NCBI GenBank assembly: GCA_023419605.1
Contig: JAEZXR010000064.1
Coordinates: 1 to 64,000, forward strand
Reading direction: 5' to 3'
Source of the DNA: Bacillota bacterium
GTDB taxonomy: Bacteria > Bacillota > Clostridia > Acetivibrionales > JAEZXR01
DNA: 64,000 bases
Shown: one piece after another, positions 41,780 to 50,254 of the stretch
Numbering within the stretch: position 1 is the stretch's first letter
Layout: every line of letters starts with the position of its first letter
Notes under the pieces: generated by a model
Databases searched by the model: none
What the model saw: only the letters and a program-made list of their open reading frames with translations
What the model was told of the DNA's origin: nothing
Program-made: the position numbers and the translations under genes

Positions 41780-42030
41780 TATTGATTGGGTAGAGTATTC
41801 CGTCCATCCCTTCAGAGAGGAATTGTCAGCGGCTGTGAGCAATTCCGGGCTATCGTCGGAAGAAGTGCACCCATGAATCGGAAAGCCGAAGTTTGTTTAG
41901 TAGGTTTTCACGGAGACGCTCCGTTATGCGAGTAAGATAAACCGGCAGCCAGTACTTCGCCGGTGTAATTAGAGTGGAACCACGGTGCCCCCCGTCTCTA
42001 TAAACTTTTATAGAGACGGGGGTTTTATAT
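41780..42030 (+). promoter_or_regulatory. Cys-specific T-box riboswitch
   Basis: A T-box leader: stem I region with specifier-loop TGC (41866-41868) in GAAGTGCACC, the T-box sequence AGAGTGGAACCACGGTG (41971-41987), and a terminator CCCCCGTCTCTATAAA / TTATAGAGACGGGGG (41989-42022) with T tract. TGC is a cysteine codon, and the genes below are cysE and cysS. Uncharged tRNA-Cys would pair with the T box and allow readthrough. Confidence 0.9.
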
Positions 42031-42082
42031 TGGGGAAAGAGGGTAGTAAAGAATAAAGGAATTTGAAAGCGAGGTTTGGTGT

Positions 42083-42790
42083 ATGCTAAAGGAATGGCTG
42101 CGAGATGCGGAATCCATTGCCCAGAGAGACCCGGCGGCGAAAAGTGTTTTGGAAGTAATACTCTTGTATCCCGGGTTCCATGCAGTATGTTTTCACCGCT
42201 TGGCTCATTGGTTTTATGAAAGGCAGATGTTTTTTATGGCCCGGATGATTTCGCAGATCAGCCGGTTTATAACAGGCATCGAGATTCATCCGGGTGCTGT
42301 TATTGGCAGTGGGCTATTTATAGACCATGGTATGGGTGTAGTAATCGGAGAGACGGCTGAAATCGGCGATAACTGTACCATCTATCACGGAGTAACCCTG
42401 GGAGGAACGGGGAAAGATACAGGAAAGAGGCATCCTACTATTGGGAATAATGTATTGATAAGTTCCGGAGCAAAGGTACTGGGCCCTTTCACGGTAGGAA
42501 GCAATTCCAATATAGGGGCCAACTCAGTGGTTCTGCGAGAGGTGGAACCCAACACGACGGTCGTGGGTGTGCCTGGAAGAACCGTAAAGAGAGGCAATGT
42601 GAAGATAGTCGCTTCAGAGGAACTGGATCAGATTCACAACCCGGACCCGGTTGCGCAGGAACTCTGTAAGCTGCTGGCAAGGGTTGGGAAGGTGGAGGCC
42701 CTGCTGGCGGAAAAAGAGGGCGTTTCTTTTGAAAGTAACGGACGATATAAACCATCGGATGAATTTTTTGACATAGAATATCATATCTGA
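42083..42790 (+). CDS. cysE: Serine O-acetyltransferase
   Basis: 235 residues. N-terminal helical region then a left-handed beta-helix of hexapeptide repeats (IHPGAVIGSGLFIDHGMGVVIGE and following), with the catalytic His in DHGMGV and HPTIGNNV. Makes O-acetylserine for cysteine synthesis. First gene under the Cys T-box, 26 bp before cysS. No cysK lies nearby. Confidence 0.95.
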   Translation: MLKEWLRDAESIAQRDPAAKSVLEVILLYPGFHAVCFHRLAHWFYERQMFFMARMISQISRFITGIEIHPGAVIGSGLFIDHGMGVVIGETAEIGDNCTIYHGVTLGGTGKDTGKRHPTIGNNVLISSGAKVLGPFTVGSNSNIGANSVVLREVEPNTTVVGVPGRTVKRGNVKIVASEELDQIHNPDPVAQELCKLLARVGKVEALLAEKEGVSFESNGRYKPSDEFFDIEYHI

Positions 42791-42815
42791 CCGATAAAAT
42801 TGGAGGAGTTTTACT

Positions 42816-44219
42816 ATGAAACTGTTTAACACACTGACGAGAAAAAAGGAAGGTTTTGTTCCCCTGGAAGAGAACAAGGTCAGGATGTACTCCTGCGGAC
42901 CTACGGTGTACAACTATTTCCATATTGGAAACGCCCGGCCCTTTATCATATTTGACACCCTGCGGAGATACCTGGAATATAGAGGGTATGATGTGAAGTT
43001 TGTGCAGAACTTTACCGACATCGACGACAAAATGATTAAACGTGCCAATGAAGAAGGGATTACGGTAAAGGAACTGGCAGAGAGGTTTATTGCGGAGTAC
43101 TTTGTGGATGCAAAGGGGCTTGGAATCAGGGAGGCCACTATTCATCCCAAAGCAACGGAAAACATTGATGCCATTATTGATCTCATTAAAATCCTGGAGG
43201 GTAAGGGGTTTGCCTACGCAGTCAATGGAGATGTATACTTTAGCGCTAAAAAGTTTAATGAATATGGAAAGCTTTCCCATCACAACCTGGAAGATTTGGA
43301 ATCCGGAGCGAGGATTGATGTGGATGAAAGAAAGAAGGACCCTGTAGACTTTGCCTTGTGGAAAGCCCAAAAACCCGGAGAGCCGGCATGGGATAGCCCC
43401 TGGGGCAAAGGAAGACCCGGCTGGCACATCGAGTGCTCTGCCATGGTTATGAAATACCTGGGAGACACCATCGACATCCACAGCGGCGGTTTGGATTTAA
43501 CCTTCCCGCACCATGAAAATGAAATCGCCCAGAGTGAGGCAGCTACCGGAAAGCCCTTCGCAAGGTATTGGCTGCACAACGGATTTATCAATGTGAATAA
43601 TGAAAAAATGTCAAAATCCTTGAACAACTTTTTTACGGTTCGGGATATCGTGAAGGAATTTGACTATGAAGTGCTTCGTTTCTTCATGCTGTCTGCTCAC
43701 TACAGAAGCCCCATCAACTTTAGCGATGAGCTGCTGGAGCAGGCGAAAAACGGCCTGGATCGGATCTATACGGCCATTGAGAACCTCCAGTATATGCGGG
43801 AGCATGCAGTGGATGCAGCCATAACTCCGGAGGAACAGAAGCTGAAGGGCCGGCTCCTTGAAATCAAGGAAAAGTTTATCGAGGCCATGGAGGATGACTT
43901 GAATACGGCAGATGCCATTGCCGCCATCTTTGACATGGTAAAGGAACTGAATTCCAACATAACTGCCACTTCGACGCCTACGGTAGCAATTATTGATGCA
44001 GGGCTGAGCCTGATGAATGAGCTGGGTGATGTTCTGGGCATTGCACAGAAGAAGGAAGAAAAAACACTGGATGCCGAGGTGGAAGAACTGATTGCCCAAA
44101 GACAGCAGGCCAGAAAAGAGAAGAACTTCAAGCTGGCGGACGAAATCCGGGATAAGCTGAAGGCCATGGACATTATTCTCGAGGATACACCCCAGGGTGT
44201 AAAATGGAAGAAGGCATAA
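42816..44219 (+). CDS. cysS: Cysteine--tRNA ligase
   Basis: 467 residues. Zinc ligand Cys27 in SCGPTVYN, HIGH-type HIGN (37-40), second zinc region GWHIECS and HHENEIAQSEA, and KMSKS in NEKMSKSLNNF near 266. Class-I synthetase. Regulated together with cysE by the upstream T-box, so cysteine starvation raises both. Confidence 0.97.
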   Translation: MKLFNTLTRKKEGFVPLEENKVRMYSCGPTVYNYFHIGNARPFIIFDTLRRYLEYRGYDVKFVQNFTDIDDKMIKRANEEGITVKELAERFIAEYFVDAKGLGIREATIHPKATENIDAIIDLIKILEGKGFAYAVNGDVYFSAKKFNEYGKLSHHNLEDLESGARIDVDERKKDPVDFALWKAQKPGEPAWDSPWGKGRPGWHIECSAMVMKYLGDTIDIHSGGLDLTFPHHENEIAQSEAATGKPFARYWLHNGFINVNNEKMSKSLNNFFTVRDIVKEFDYEVLRFFMLSAHYRSPINFSDELLEQAKNGLDRIYTAIENLQYMREHAVDAAITPEEQKLKGRLLEIKEKFIEAMEDDLNTADAIAAIFDMVKELNSNITATSTPTVAIIDAGLSLMNELGDVLGIAQKKEEKTLDAEVEELIAQRQQARKEKNFKLADEIRDKLKAMDIILEDTPQGVKWKKA

Positions 44220-44246
44220 ATTAGAGCGATTTGTTGAAAAAGCTAA

Positions 44247-44285
44247 GGCCCTATAGTCTGAATTTTGGACTATAGGGTCTTAATT
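44247..44285. terminator. Bidirectional terminator cysS / cyclase-like gene
   Basis: 12-bp stem GGCCCTATAGTC / GACTATAGGGTC followed by TTAATTTTT. The convergent gene's stop codon touches it. Confidence 0.75.
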
Positions 44286-45278
44286 TTTAAAGGAATCAGG
44301 GCTATCCAGCAAATGCATCCGATCCCCGCCATACTCGATTCCGGCATTTTCACCGACCCCCTCATAGACCACTTTCTTATCCCGAATATCCGTCAGCTTG
44401 ATATGTACACGGGCAGTGAGAGTTTCCTTCACCAGAGGCTGCATCCTACCCTCTTTGGGCCCCCGGCAGAGAATAAACCGATCCGGTTGGGACTCGGTTC
44501 GGATTTCCAGGGTGTGGGTAGGGTTGGCAGCGGTAATGACAACATCTTTTTGATGCTGTTCGATACTGAGTTTCGAGTGATTCATGCTGGTAAATTCATG
44601 GAATTCACTGCCTAACTGCAACCCCATAAGAAAACCCCGGAAACTGCCGAGAGGAAAAGGAATATGACCGATAGAGGCACTCAGGGAAACTCCGGGGGTG
44701 GAAAAACTATTGGACTGAACCCAGACCCAGGAATAGGGAAACTGCCGACCCCAGTTTTTTTCCACGTATCCCTTGGCCGACGAAAGCGAAATAGGCCGAC
44801 CATCAATATGAATGGACCCATGGACCTCTGCATCCATCAAGCATACCTGACTGTAGCACTCCATAAAAGGAATAAAATTATAGAAGCCCATGCTTCTGTT
44901 GGAACGGCTGTTATTGTTCCATTTCAAAGTGTGAGAAAACTCTATATCCGCTACGATCCTTCCTAAGGCGGTATCCAGGTCCAGATGAAATCCGGAGGGG
45001 GAGAACCTGTTTTCGGCAATCGCAACTTCGAAACCACTTCTGTTATTTTTGCTTGAGAAGGCATCCGGAGGGAAAAATACATAATCATAAAGAACAGACC
45101 TGCCATCCAGAACCTGAATAAATCCATGGGCATCCATGCCTTTTTTATCTCCATGAAAGATTCCGGGGATAAAGACAAGCGCATTCCGAGGGTCTGTAAT
45201 CTTAAAGTACCACCCTTCAAAAAGGTTCCATGGAACCTTTTTATGGTACAAATCAGGATTCACCATCTGCTTTAGCAT
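44280..45278 (-). CDS. Tocopherol-cyclase-like protein
   Basis: 332 residues with the pattern of the tocopherol cyclase family: KVPWNLFEGWYFKI near 14, FIPGIFHGDK, then a series of beta-strand segments, SSAKGYVEKNWGRQFPYSWVWVQSN near 167-191. GGAAGGG is 7 nt before the ATG. Such proteins occur in some anaerobic Firmicutes; their role there is unknown, but a lipid or isoprenoid substrate is plausible. It lies between cysS and transketolase with no functional link to either. Confidence 0.85.
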   Translation of the reverse strand: MLKQMVNPDLYHKKVPWNLFEGWYFKITDPRNALVFIPGIFHGDKKGMDAHGFIQVLDGRSVLYDYVFFPPDAFSSKNNRSGFEVAIAENRFSPSGFHLDLDTALGRIVADIEFSHTLKWNNNSRSNRSMGFYNFIPFMECYSQVCLMDAEVHGSIHIDGRPISLSSAKGYVEKNWGRQFPYSWVWVQSNSFSTPGVSLSASIGHIPFPLGSFRGFLMGLQLGSEFHEFTSMNHSKLSIEQHQKDVVITAANPTHTLEIRTESQPDRFILCRGPKEGRMQPLVKETLTARVHIKLTDIRDKKVVYEGVGENAGIEYGGDRMHLLDSPDSFKN

Positions 45279-46176
45279 ATCGATACCCTTCCTGCGGTAA
45301 AAATTGCGTAATATACTTTGTCCATTTTTGCGGGAAATGATTCATAAAAAGCAGAAAGGCCTTTATTATACGGTGTTTTGGGGTATAAAAAAACTGCGAC
45401 CGAGTAGGCCGCAGATTCTCCGATCTATATAAAGAAAGGAGGTAAAAGTATGTTAAAAAGTATCAGTGTACGATAATATTATAGGTTTTTTTGGCCGATA
45501 AAGTCAATGTACAAATTAAATAAAAAACCGGCCTGGACAGTAGCGAGATTGTACAATGTAGCTAAACTGCGGCTTCGACAAGTTTGTCGGAATCGGTCAG
45601 ATATCAACGAAAAAATAGCCGGTGTGATTTAATACGACATAAAGGGTTTGTTCATTCTGAGAGAATTTGTCTATTTTTAGGAAGCAAAATTTAACTCCCT
45701 GGCTATTGTTTGCTAAAGAATATAATGGTATACTAATTAATGATCTTACGTCATACTAATGGTGGGTTCAGTGCTAAAATAGGAATGTGAATTTTTGTTA
45801 TATATCTCCCACCGGGATCAATAAACAAGAAGACAGAGTACGAAACGCGCTTTGCAGTCACAGGATAAAGTAAGAAGGAATGATATGGCTGTGCGCATTA
45901 TAATAAAACTGCGAAAGGATGTGCATGATGATGGGTAGAATAAACACCGTAGGGGCAGGTTCTAAACCTGCCCTGGATCGCGGCATAGAGACGGGCAGGG
46001 CGGGTTATGAACCCGCCCCTACAATCCATCACCGTGCAGCCTTGCTGCACCCTATAATAAAACCATGAAAATTATCTAAAGGTAGGTTTTACTGAAACGC
46101 GCTTAACGGAAAGAGAAAGTCAAGGAAAACTGATCTTTCCTGCGCGTTATAAACTATAAATGAAAGGAAGAATTGT
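45279..46176. other. 900-bp intergenic region with mini-ORF and palindromic repeats
   Basis: Contents seen: hairpin CTGCGACC/GGCCGCAG (45396-45416); a nine-codon frame ATG 45450 after AAAGGAGGT (MLKSISVR); CGACAA-GT-TTGTCG near 45577; a GC-rich compound palindrome (45949-46022); hairpin GTGCAGC/GCTGCAC (46034-46050). The motif GAAACGCGCTT occurs twice (45843 and 46098), each followed by a TGCGC-TTATAA element. No larger gene is seen. Confidence 0.5.
45949..46022. repeat. Compound GC-rich palindromic repeat
   Basis: Outer GTAGGGGC / GCCCCTAC; inner hairpins GGGCAGGTT...ACCTGCCC and GGGCGGGTT...AACCCGCCC. This GTAGGGGC-type palindrome resembles dispersed repeats known in several bacterial genomes. 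Its GC content is far above that of the flanks, so it is probably a small mobile or miniature repeat inserted upstream of the transketolase genes. Confidence 0.65.
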
Positions 46177-47022
46177 ATGGATAAAACGAAGATAAAGCAG
46201 CTCTCCATAACTGCTACAAAAATCAGGAAACATGCAATTGAAGGCGTTTACAACGCTGCTGCCGGACATCCGGGCGGTTCTCTATCCATCGCAGATATCT
46301 TGTCTGTACTGTATTTCGATGTAATGAAGGTAGATCCGAAGAATCCACACTGGTCTGATAGAGACCGGTTTGTGCTGTCAAAGGGACATTGTTCCCCTGC
46401 ACTTTACGGTGCATTGGCTGAAAAGGGTTTTTTCCCTGCTGAAGCGGTTACAACTTTCCGGCAGGTTGACAGTTTCCTTCAGGGACACCCGGATATGAAA
46501 GGGGTTCCTGGTGTAGATATGTCCACAGGCTCTTTGGGACAGGGAATCTGTGCTGCAAACGGTATGGCCCTGGCTGCGAAGTTGGATAACAAGGATTACA
46601 GGGTATATTCCATCCTGGGAGACGGAGAACTCCAGGAAGGACAGGTGTGGGAAGCGGCCATGTTCGCCGCTCACTACAAGCTGGATAACCTGACTGCATT
46701 TGTAGACTTTAACGGTTTGCAGATTGACGGAGATATTTCCCAGGTTATGTCACCGCTGCCCATCGATGAGAAGTTTAAAGCGTTCGGCTGGAACGTTATT
46801 GTCATTGATGCCCATGATTACAATCAGATCGAAGATGCCATCAACCAGGCAAAAAATACAAAAGGCAAGCCAACCATGATTGTTGCCAGATCCGTAAAGG
46901 GTAAGGGTGTTTCCTATATGGAAAACCAGGCTGGATGGCATGGAACGGCACCCAATAAGGAACAATACGAACAGGCGATCAAGGAATTGAATGAACAGCT
47001 CGCGAAACTGGAGGTGGAATAA
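46177..47022 (+). CDS. Transketolase, N-terminal subunit
   Basis: 281 residues covering the thiamine-diphosphate domain: GHPGGSLSIADIL near 28, SKGHCSPALYG near 68, and GDGELQEGQVWEA with the ThDP-Mg motif near 148. Works with the C-terminal subunit encoded next (stop immediately before the next ATG). The split form is common in anaerobes and archaea and acts in non-oxidative pentose phosphate flux. Confidence 0.95.
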   Translation: MDKTKIKQLSITATKIRKHAIEGVYNAAAGHPGGSLSIADILSVLYFDVMKVDPKNPHWSDRDRFVLSKGHCSPALYGALAEKGFFPAEAVTTFRQVDSFLQGHPDMKGVPGVDMSTGSLGQGICAANGMALAAKLDNKDYRVYSILGDGELQEGQVWEAAMFAAHYKLDNLTAFVDFNGLQIDGDISQVMSPLPIDEKFKAFGWNVIVIDAHDYNQIEDAINQAKNTKGKPTMIVARSVKGKGVSYMENQAGWHGTAPNKEQYEQAIKELNEQLAKLEVE

Positions 47023-47961
47023 ATGGCGGAAAAGATAGCTACAAGAGAAGCCTACGGCGCTGCCCTGGCTGAATTCGGCGGAGAATATGATATCGTGGTT
47101 CTGGATGCTGACCTCTCAAAGTCAACCAAAACCGACACCTTTAAGAAGAAATATCCTGAAAGATTTATCAATATGGGTATTGCGGAAGCCAACATGATGT
47201 CAACAGCAGCAGGTTTGGCAAGCTGTGGTAAAATCGTATTTGCCAGCTCTTTTGCCATGTTCGCTGCCGGCAGGGCTTTTGAACAGGTAAGAAACTCCAT
47301 CGGATATCCGGGATTGAACGTTAAAATCGGTGCAACCCATGCAGGTATCTCCGTAGGAGAAGATGGTGCGTCCCACCAGTGTCTGGAAGATATCGGACTC
47401 ATGAGGACTATTCCGGGCATGGTAGTCATCAGCCCGGCGGATGCCGTTGAAGCAAGAGCGGCTGTTGAAGCAGCCATCAAACATTACGGACCTGTTTATT
47501 TGCGGTTCGGAAGGCTTTCCGTTCCTGTGCTTTATGATAAGGCAACCTACAAGTTCGAGATCGGAAAGGGAATTGAACTGGAAGATGGCAAGGATGTAAC
47601 CATCATCGCCAACGGCTTAATGGTGTTTGAAGCCCTGGAAGCCAGAAAAATTCTGGCTGAGGAAGGTATCAATGCGAGAATCATCGACATACATACCATC
47701 AAGCCCATTGATGTGGATATCATCGTTAAGGCGGCCAAGGAAACCGGTGCCATCGTAACGGCAGAAGAGCACAATGTGATCGGTGGTCTTGGAAGTGCAG
47801 TTGCCGAGGTGCTGGCAGAAAATTCACCTGTGCCCATGAAGAGGGTCGGAGTGGAGGATGTATTCGGAAGATCCGGAAAGCCTGCCCCACTGCTCGAATT
47901 GTACGGATTGACAGCAAAGAATATTGCAGCCAAGGCAAGGGAAGTACTAAAGATGAAATAA
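47023..47961 (+). CDS. Transketolase, C-terminal subunit
   Basis: 312 residues: pyrimidine-binding domain with catalytic Glu in NMGIAEANM near 50-58, then the C-terminal transketolase domain (VTAEEHNVIGGLGSAVAEVL near 246). GGAGGTGG upstream inside the previous gene. Coupled translation with the N-terminal subunit. Confidence 0.95.
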   Translation: MAEKIATREAYGAALAEFGGEYDIVVLDADLSKSTKTDTFKKKYPERFINMGIAEANMMSTAAGLASCGKIVFASSFAMFAAGRAFEQVRNSIGYPGLNVKIGATHAGISVGEDGASHQCLEDIGLMRTIPGMVVISPADAVEARAAVEAAIKHYGPVYLRFGRLSVPVLYDKATYKFEIGKGIELEDGKDVTIIANGLMVFEALEARKILAEEGINARIIDIHTIKPIDVDIIVKAAKETGAIVTAEEHNVIGGLGSAVAEVLAENSPVPMKRVGVEDVFGRSGKPAPLLELYGLTAKNIAAKAREVLKMK

Positions 47962-48068
47962 TTTCGTTACGGAACTGCCGGCTGTTAGCCATCGGTTGTG
48001 GGAAAAGTTCTTTTCCATTACCGGTGGCGGAGGCTGGCGGTAAGCGATAGAGCTTTAATGAGGTTTTG

Positions 48069-48503
48069 ATGATAACAGACTTATTTGACAGTGTTTCAAG
48101 CAAATTCAATATAAATGAGAGAGACGTAGACCAGCTTTCCCCTTTGGTTTTGGCGTATATTGGCGATGCGGTTTACGAGGTGTTTATCCGAACTCTGATT
48201 ATAAGCAAAGGAAACTCTCCGGTAAACAAGCTTCATAAGGAGTCCATCAGCTTTGTAAAAGCGAAGGCCCAGTCGGATATCATACATAGGATTCTGGAAA
48301 CTCTGACCCAGGAGGAACAGGATGTAGTCCGGAGGGGACGCAATGCAAAGTCGGGGACAATTCCTAAAAATGCGGATGTGACGGAGTACAAATACGCCAC
48401 AGGATTTGAATCTCTCATCGGATATCTGTATCTCAAACGGCAGTATGAACGTTTGCTGCAGGTGTTGGAAATGTGTATTACGGAAGTGAAAAACCAGAAC
48501 TAG
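48069..48503 (+). CDS. mrnC: Mini-ribonuclease III
   Basis: 144 residues, a single RNase III catalytic domain without a dsRNA-binding domain. YIGDAVYEVFIR near 30 and the FESLIGYLYL region hold the acidic metal ligands. Matures 23S rRNA ends in Firmicutes. ATG 48069 has GAGGT upstream. In other Firmicutes it sits directly after cysS; here 3.8 kb separates them. Confidence 0.93.
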   Translation: MITDLFDSVSSKFNINERDVDQLSPLVLAYIGDAVYEVFIRTLIISKGNSPVNKLHKESISFVKAKAQSDIIHRILETLTQEEQDVVRRGRNAKSGTIPKNADVTEYKYATGFESLIGYLYLKRQYERLLQVLEMCITEVKNQN

Positions 48504-48517
48504 CTCTGGTTTTTTTG
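48489..48517 (+). terminator. Terminator overlapping the mrnC stop codon
   Basis: Stem AAAACCAGA / TCTGGTTTT with the TAG stop in its loop, then seven T. Confidence 0.8.
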
Positions 48518-48588
48518 GCGTTCGGGGGGCGGTGAAGTAATATTTTCACTCTCCTTGTTTATTCAAAAGTAAAAGCGCAAAATATATA

Positions 48589-48676
48589 GATATCCAACGT
48601 TAGACTTGAATTGCTCCAGTGACAAATTCGTCCCAAAACCCGGGCACTTTTACCGCTGGAGATCATATTGGATATC
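48589..48676 (-). repeat. Structured intercistronic repeat, copy 3 (inverted)
   Basis: 88 nt. Read on the minus strand: outer arms GATATCCAA / TTGGATATC, inner hairpin CTCCAG-GGTAAA / TTTGTC-CTGGAG with GCCCGGGTTTTGGG. About ten nt shorter than copies 1 and 2 on the left arm. Lies between mrnC and rlmB, opposite to the direction of transcription. Its presence creates a spurious upstream extension of the rlmB frame. Confidence 0.75.
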
Positions 48677-48713
48677 CGTAATGGAAAACTTAAGTAGAAA
48701 GAGCAGGTGCAGT

Positions 48714-49640
48714 ATGGCATTTAGAGAAGAAAAACGGCGGCCGGGAGCAAGGCCAGGAGCGGGAACAGGAAACCGGAAACCCGCAGGACGTAAGGATAGA
48801 GACTTTAAGGGTGAGTCCAAGAGAGAATTCAGGGGTGAACCCAAAAAGGAATTCAAGAGAGAATATAAGAGTGAGTTTATTCCGCAGGAGGAGCCGGAAC
48901 GTGATACAGAAGACCGGCTGGAGGGAAGAAATCCCGTGTTGGAGGCCCTGAAGGCGCAGAGGACCATTAATAAGATCTGGATAGCCAAAGGCGATACGGA
49001 AGGTTCCATTAAACAGATCATGGCCATGGCCAGAGAAAGAAGGATTGTAGTACAGGAAGTGGAACGTTCAAAACTGGATATGTTGTCTTCTACTCATGCA
49101 CACCAGGGGGTTATCGCCTTTGTAGCCATCAAGGATTACGTGGAAGTGGAAGATATTCTGAAGATCGCGGAAGAAAAAGGAGAACCTCCTTTTATCATCG
49201 TGCTGGATGAAATAACAGACCCGAACAACCTCGGCTCCATCCTGAGAACAGCAGATGCGGTGGGTGCCCATGGTGTCATCATACCTAAAAGACGGGCTGT
49301 AGGACTTACCTCAGCCGTGGCTAAAGCATCGGCAGGCGCGGTTGAATACGTACCTGTAGCCAGGGTTACAAACATTGCACAGACCATAGAGTACCTGAAG
49401 AAGCAGAATGTATGGATTGTAGGAGCCGACAGTTCAGGGGATAAGGCTTTCTACGAGCAGGATGTAAAGGGACCGGTTGCCCTGGTGATTGGCAGCGAGG
49501 GCCAGGGAATCGGGAAATTGATCCAGGAAAAATGTGATTTCGTAGTGAACATACCCATGAAGGGAAAAATCTCTTCCCTGAATGCAGCGGTTGCAGGGGC
49601 TGTGATCATGTATGAGATCATGAAGCAGCGAAACCCGTAA
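48714..49640 (+). CDS. rlmB: 23S rRNA (guanosine-2'-O)-methyltransferase RlmB-like
   Basis: 308 residues. An N-terminal basic, low-complexity tail (KGESKREFRGEPKKEFKREY, about residues 28-50), then a substrate-binding domain starting EGRNPVLEAL, and a SPOUT methyltransferase domain with LDEITDPNNLGSILRTADA and IGSEGQGIGKL and PMKGKISSLNAAVAGAV. Start chosen at 48714 (AGGTG upstream); the longer frame reads through the repeat. Neighbour order mrnC-rlmB-yacP-sigH is conserved. Confidence 0.93.
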   Translation: MAFREEKRRPGARPGAGTGNRKPAGRKDRDFKGESKREFRGEPKKEFKREYKSEFIPQEEPERDTEDRLEGRNPVLEALKAQRTINKIWIAKGDTEGSIKQIMAMARERRIVVQEVERSKLDMLSSTHAHQGVIAFVAIKDYVEVEDILKIAEEKGEPPFIIVLDEITDPNNLGSILRTADAVGAHGVIIPKRRAVGLTSAVAKASAGAVEYVPVARVTNIAQTIEYLKKQNVWIVGADSSGDKAFYEQDVKGPVALVIGSEGQGIGKLIQEKCDFVVNIPMKGKISSLNAAVAGAVIMYEIMKQRNP

Positions 49641-49653
49641 GTTTATCGAGTCA

Positions 49654-50163
49654 ATGGAATATTTGGTTGTAGACGGTTATAACATTATTAATGCCTGGAG
49701 TGATATCTTCGACCTGAGGAAAGAGCCCCTGGAGGACTGCAGAGACAAACTGCTGGACATGCTGTCCAACTACCAGGGGTACAAAAACGTCGAAGTCATT
49801 GTTGTTTTTGACGCCCATCTGGTAAAGGGCGGGCAGGAAAAACAGAAGGGCTATGGTAAGATAAAGGTTGTATACACAAAGGAAAATGAAACTGCCGATA
49901 ATTTTATAGAAAGATTTGTTTACGGAATGGCCAGGGAACACAGGATCCGGGTGGCCACCTCGGACTATCTGGAGCAGCGGATGATTTTAAGCAGCGGCGG
50001 TATCCGTATGTCACCCCGTGAATTAAAAGAAGAGATAAAATCCGCCCCCAATAATGCAAAAACGGACTATAGCAAGGCATTGACGAAAAACAATACCATT
50101 ATGTCCAATATCAACGCGGAATTACTGGAGAAACTGGAGAAAATGCGCAGGGGTAAGATATAG
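49654..50163 (+). CDS. YacP/Rae1-like NYN-domain endoribonuclease
   Basis: 169 residues. NYN/PIN-like fold: EYLVVDGYNIINAW at the start, VIVVFDAH near 50, ENETADNFIERFVY near 78, VRVATSDYLEQ near 107, with acidic residues at the usual metal-site positions. In Bacillus subtilis the counterpart (Rae1) cleaves mRNA in the ribosomal A site. Same order as in that genome. Confidence 0.9.
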   Translation: MEYLVVDGYNIINAWSDIFDLRKEPLEDCRDKLLDMLSNYQGYKNVEVIVVFDAHLVKGGQEKQKGYGKIKVVYTKENETADNFIERFVYGMAREHRIRVATSDYLEQRMILSSGGIRMSPRELKEEIKSAPNNAKTDYSKALTKNNTIMSNINAELLEKLEKMRRGKI

Positions 50164-50171
50164 TCTTTCGC

Positions 50172-50200
50172 TTGACACAGGGGATTTCATTACTTATAAT
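50172..50200 (+). promoter_or_regulatory. Sigma-A promoter of sigH
   Basis: TTGACA (50172-50177), 17-nt spacer, TATAAT (50195-50200): a perfect consensus. The transcript starts near 50207, which helps choose the TTG start below. Confidence 0.8.
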
Positions 50201-50254
50201 TGAAATTGTGTATATTATTTTATGCATATTTTGTGGTTGTTGGGGGAAAAGAGC

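Noticed and set aside
48606..48713. N-terminal extension of RlmB
   Set aside because: Created by inverted repeat copy 3; a start with a ribosome binding site lies at 48714.
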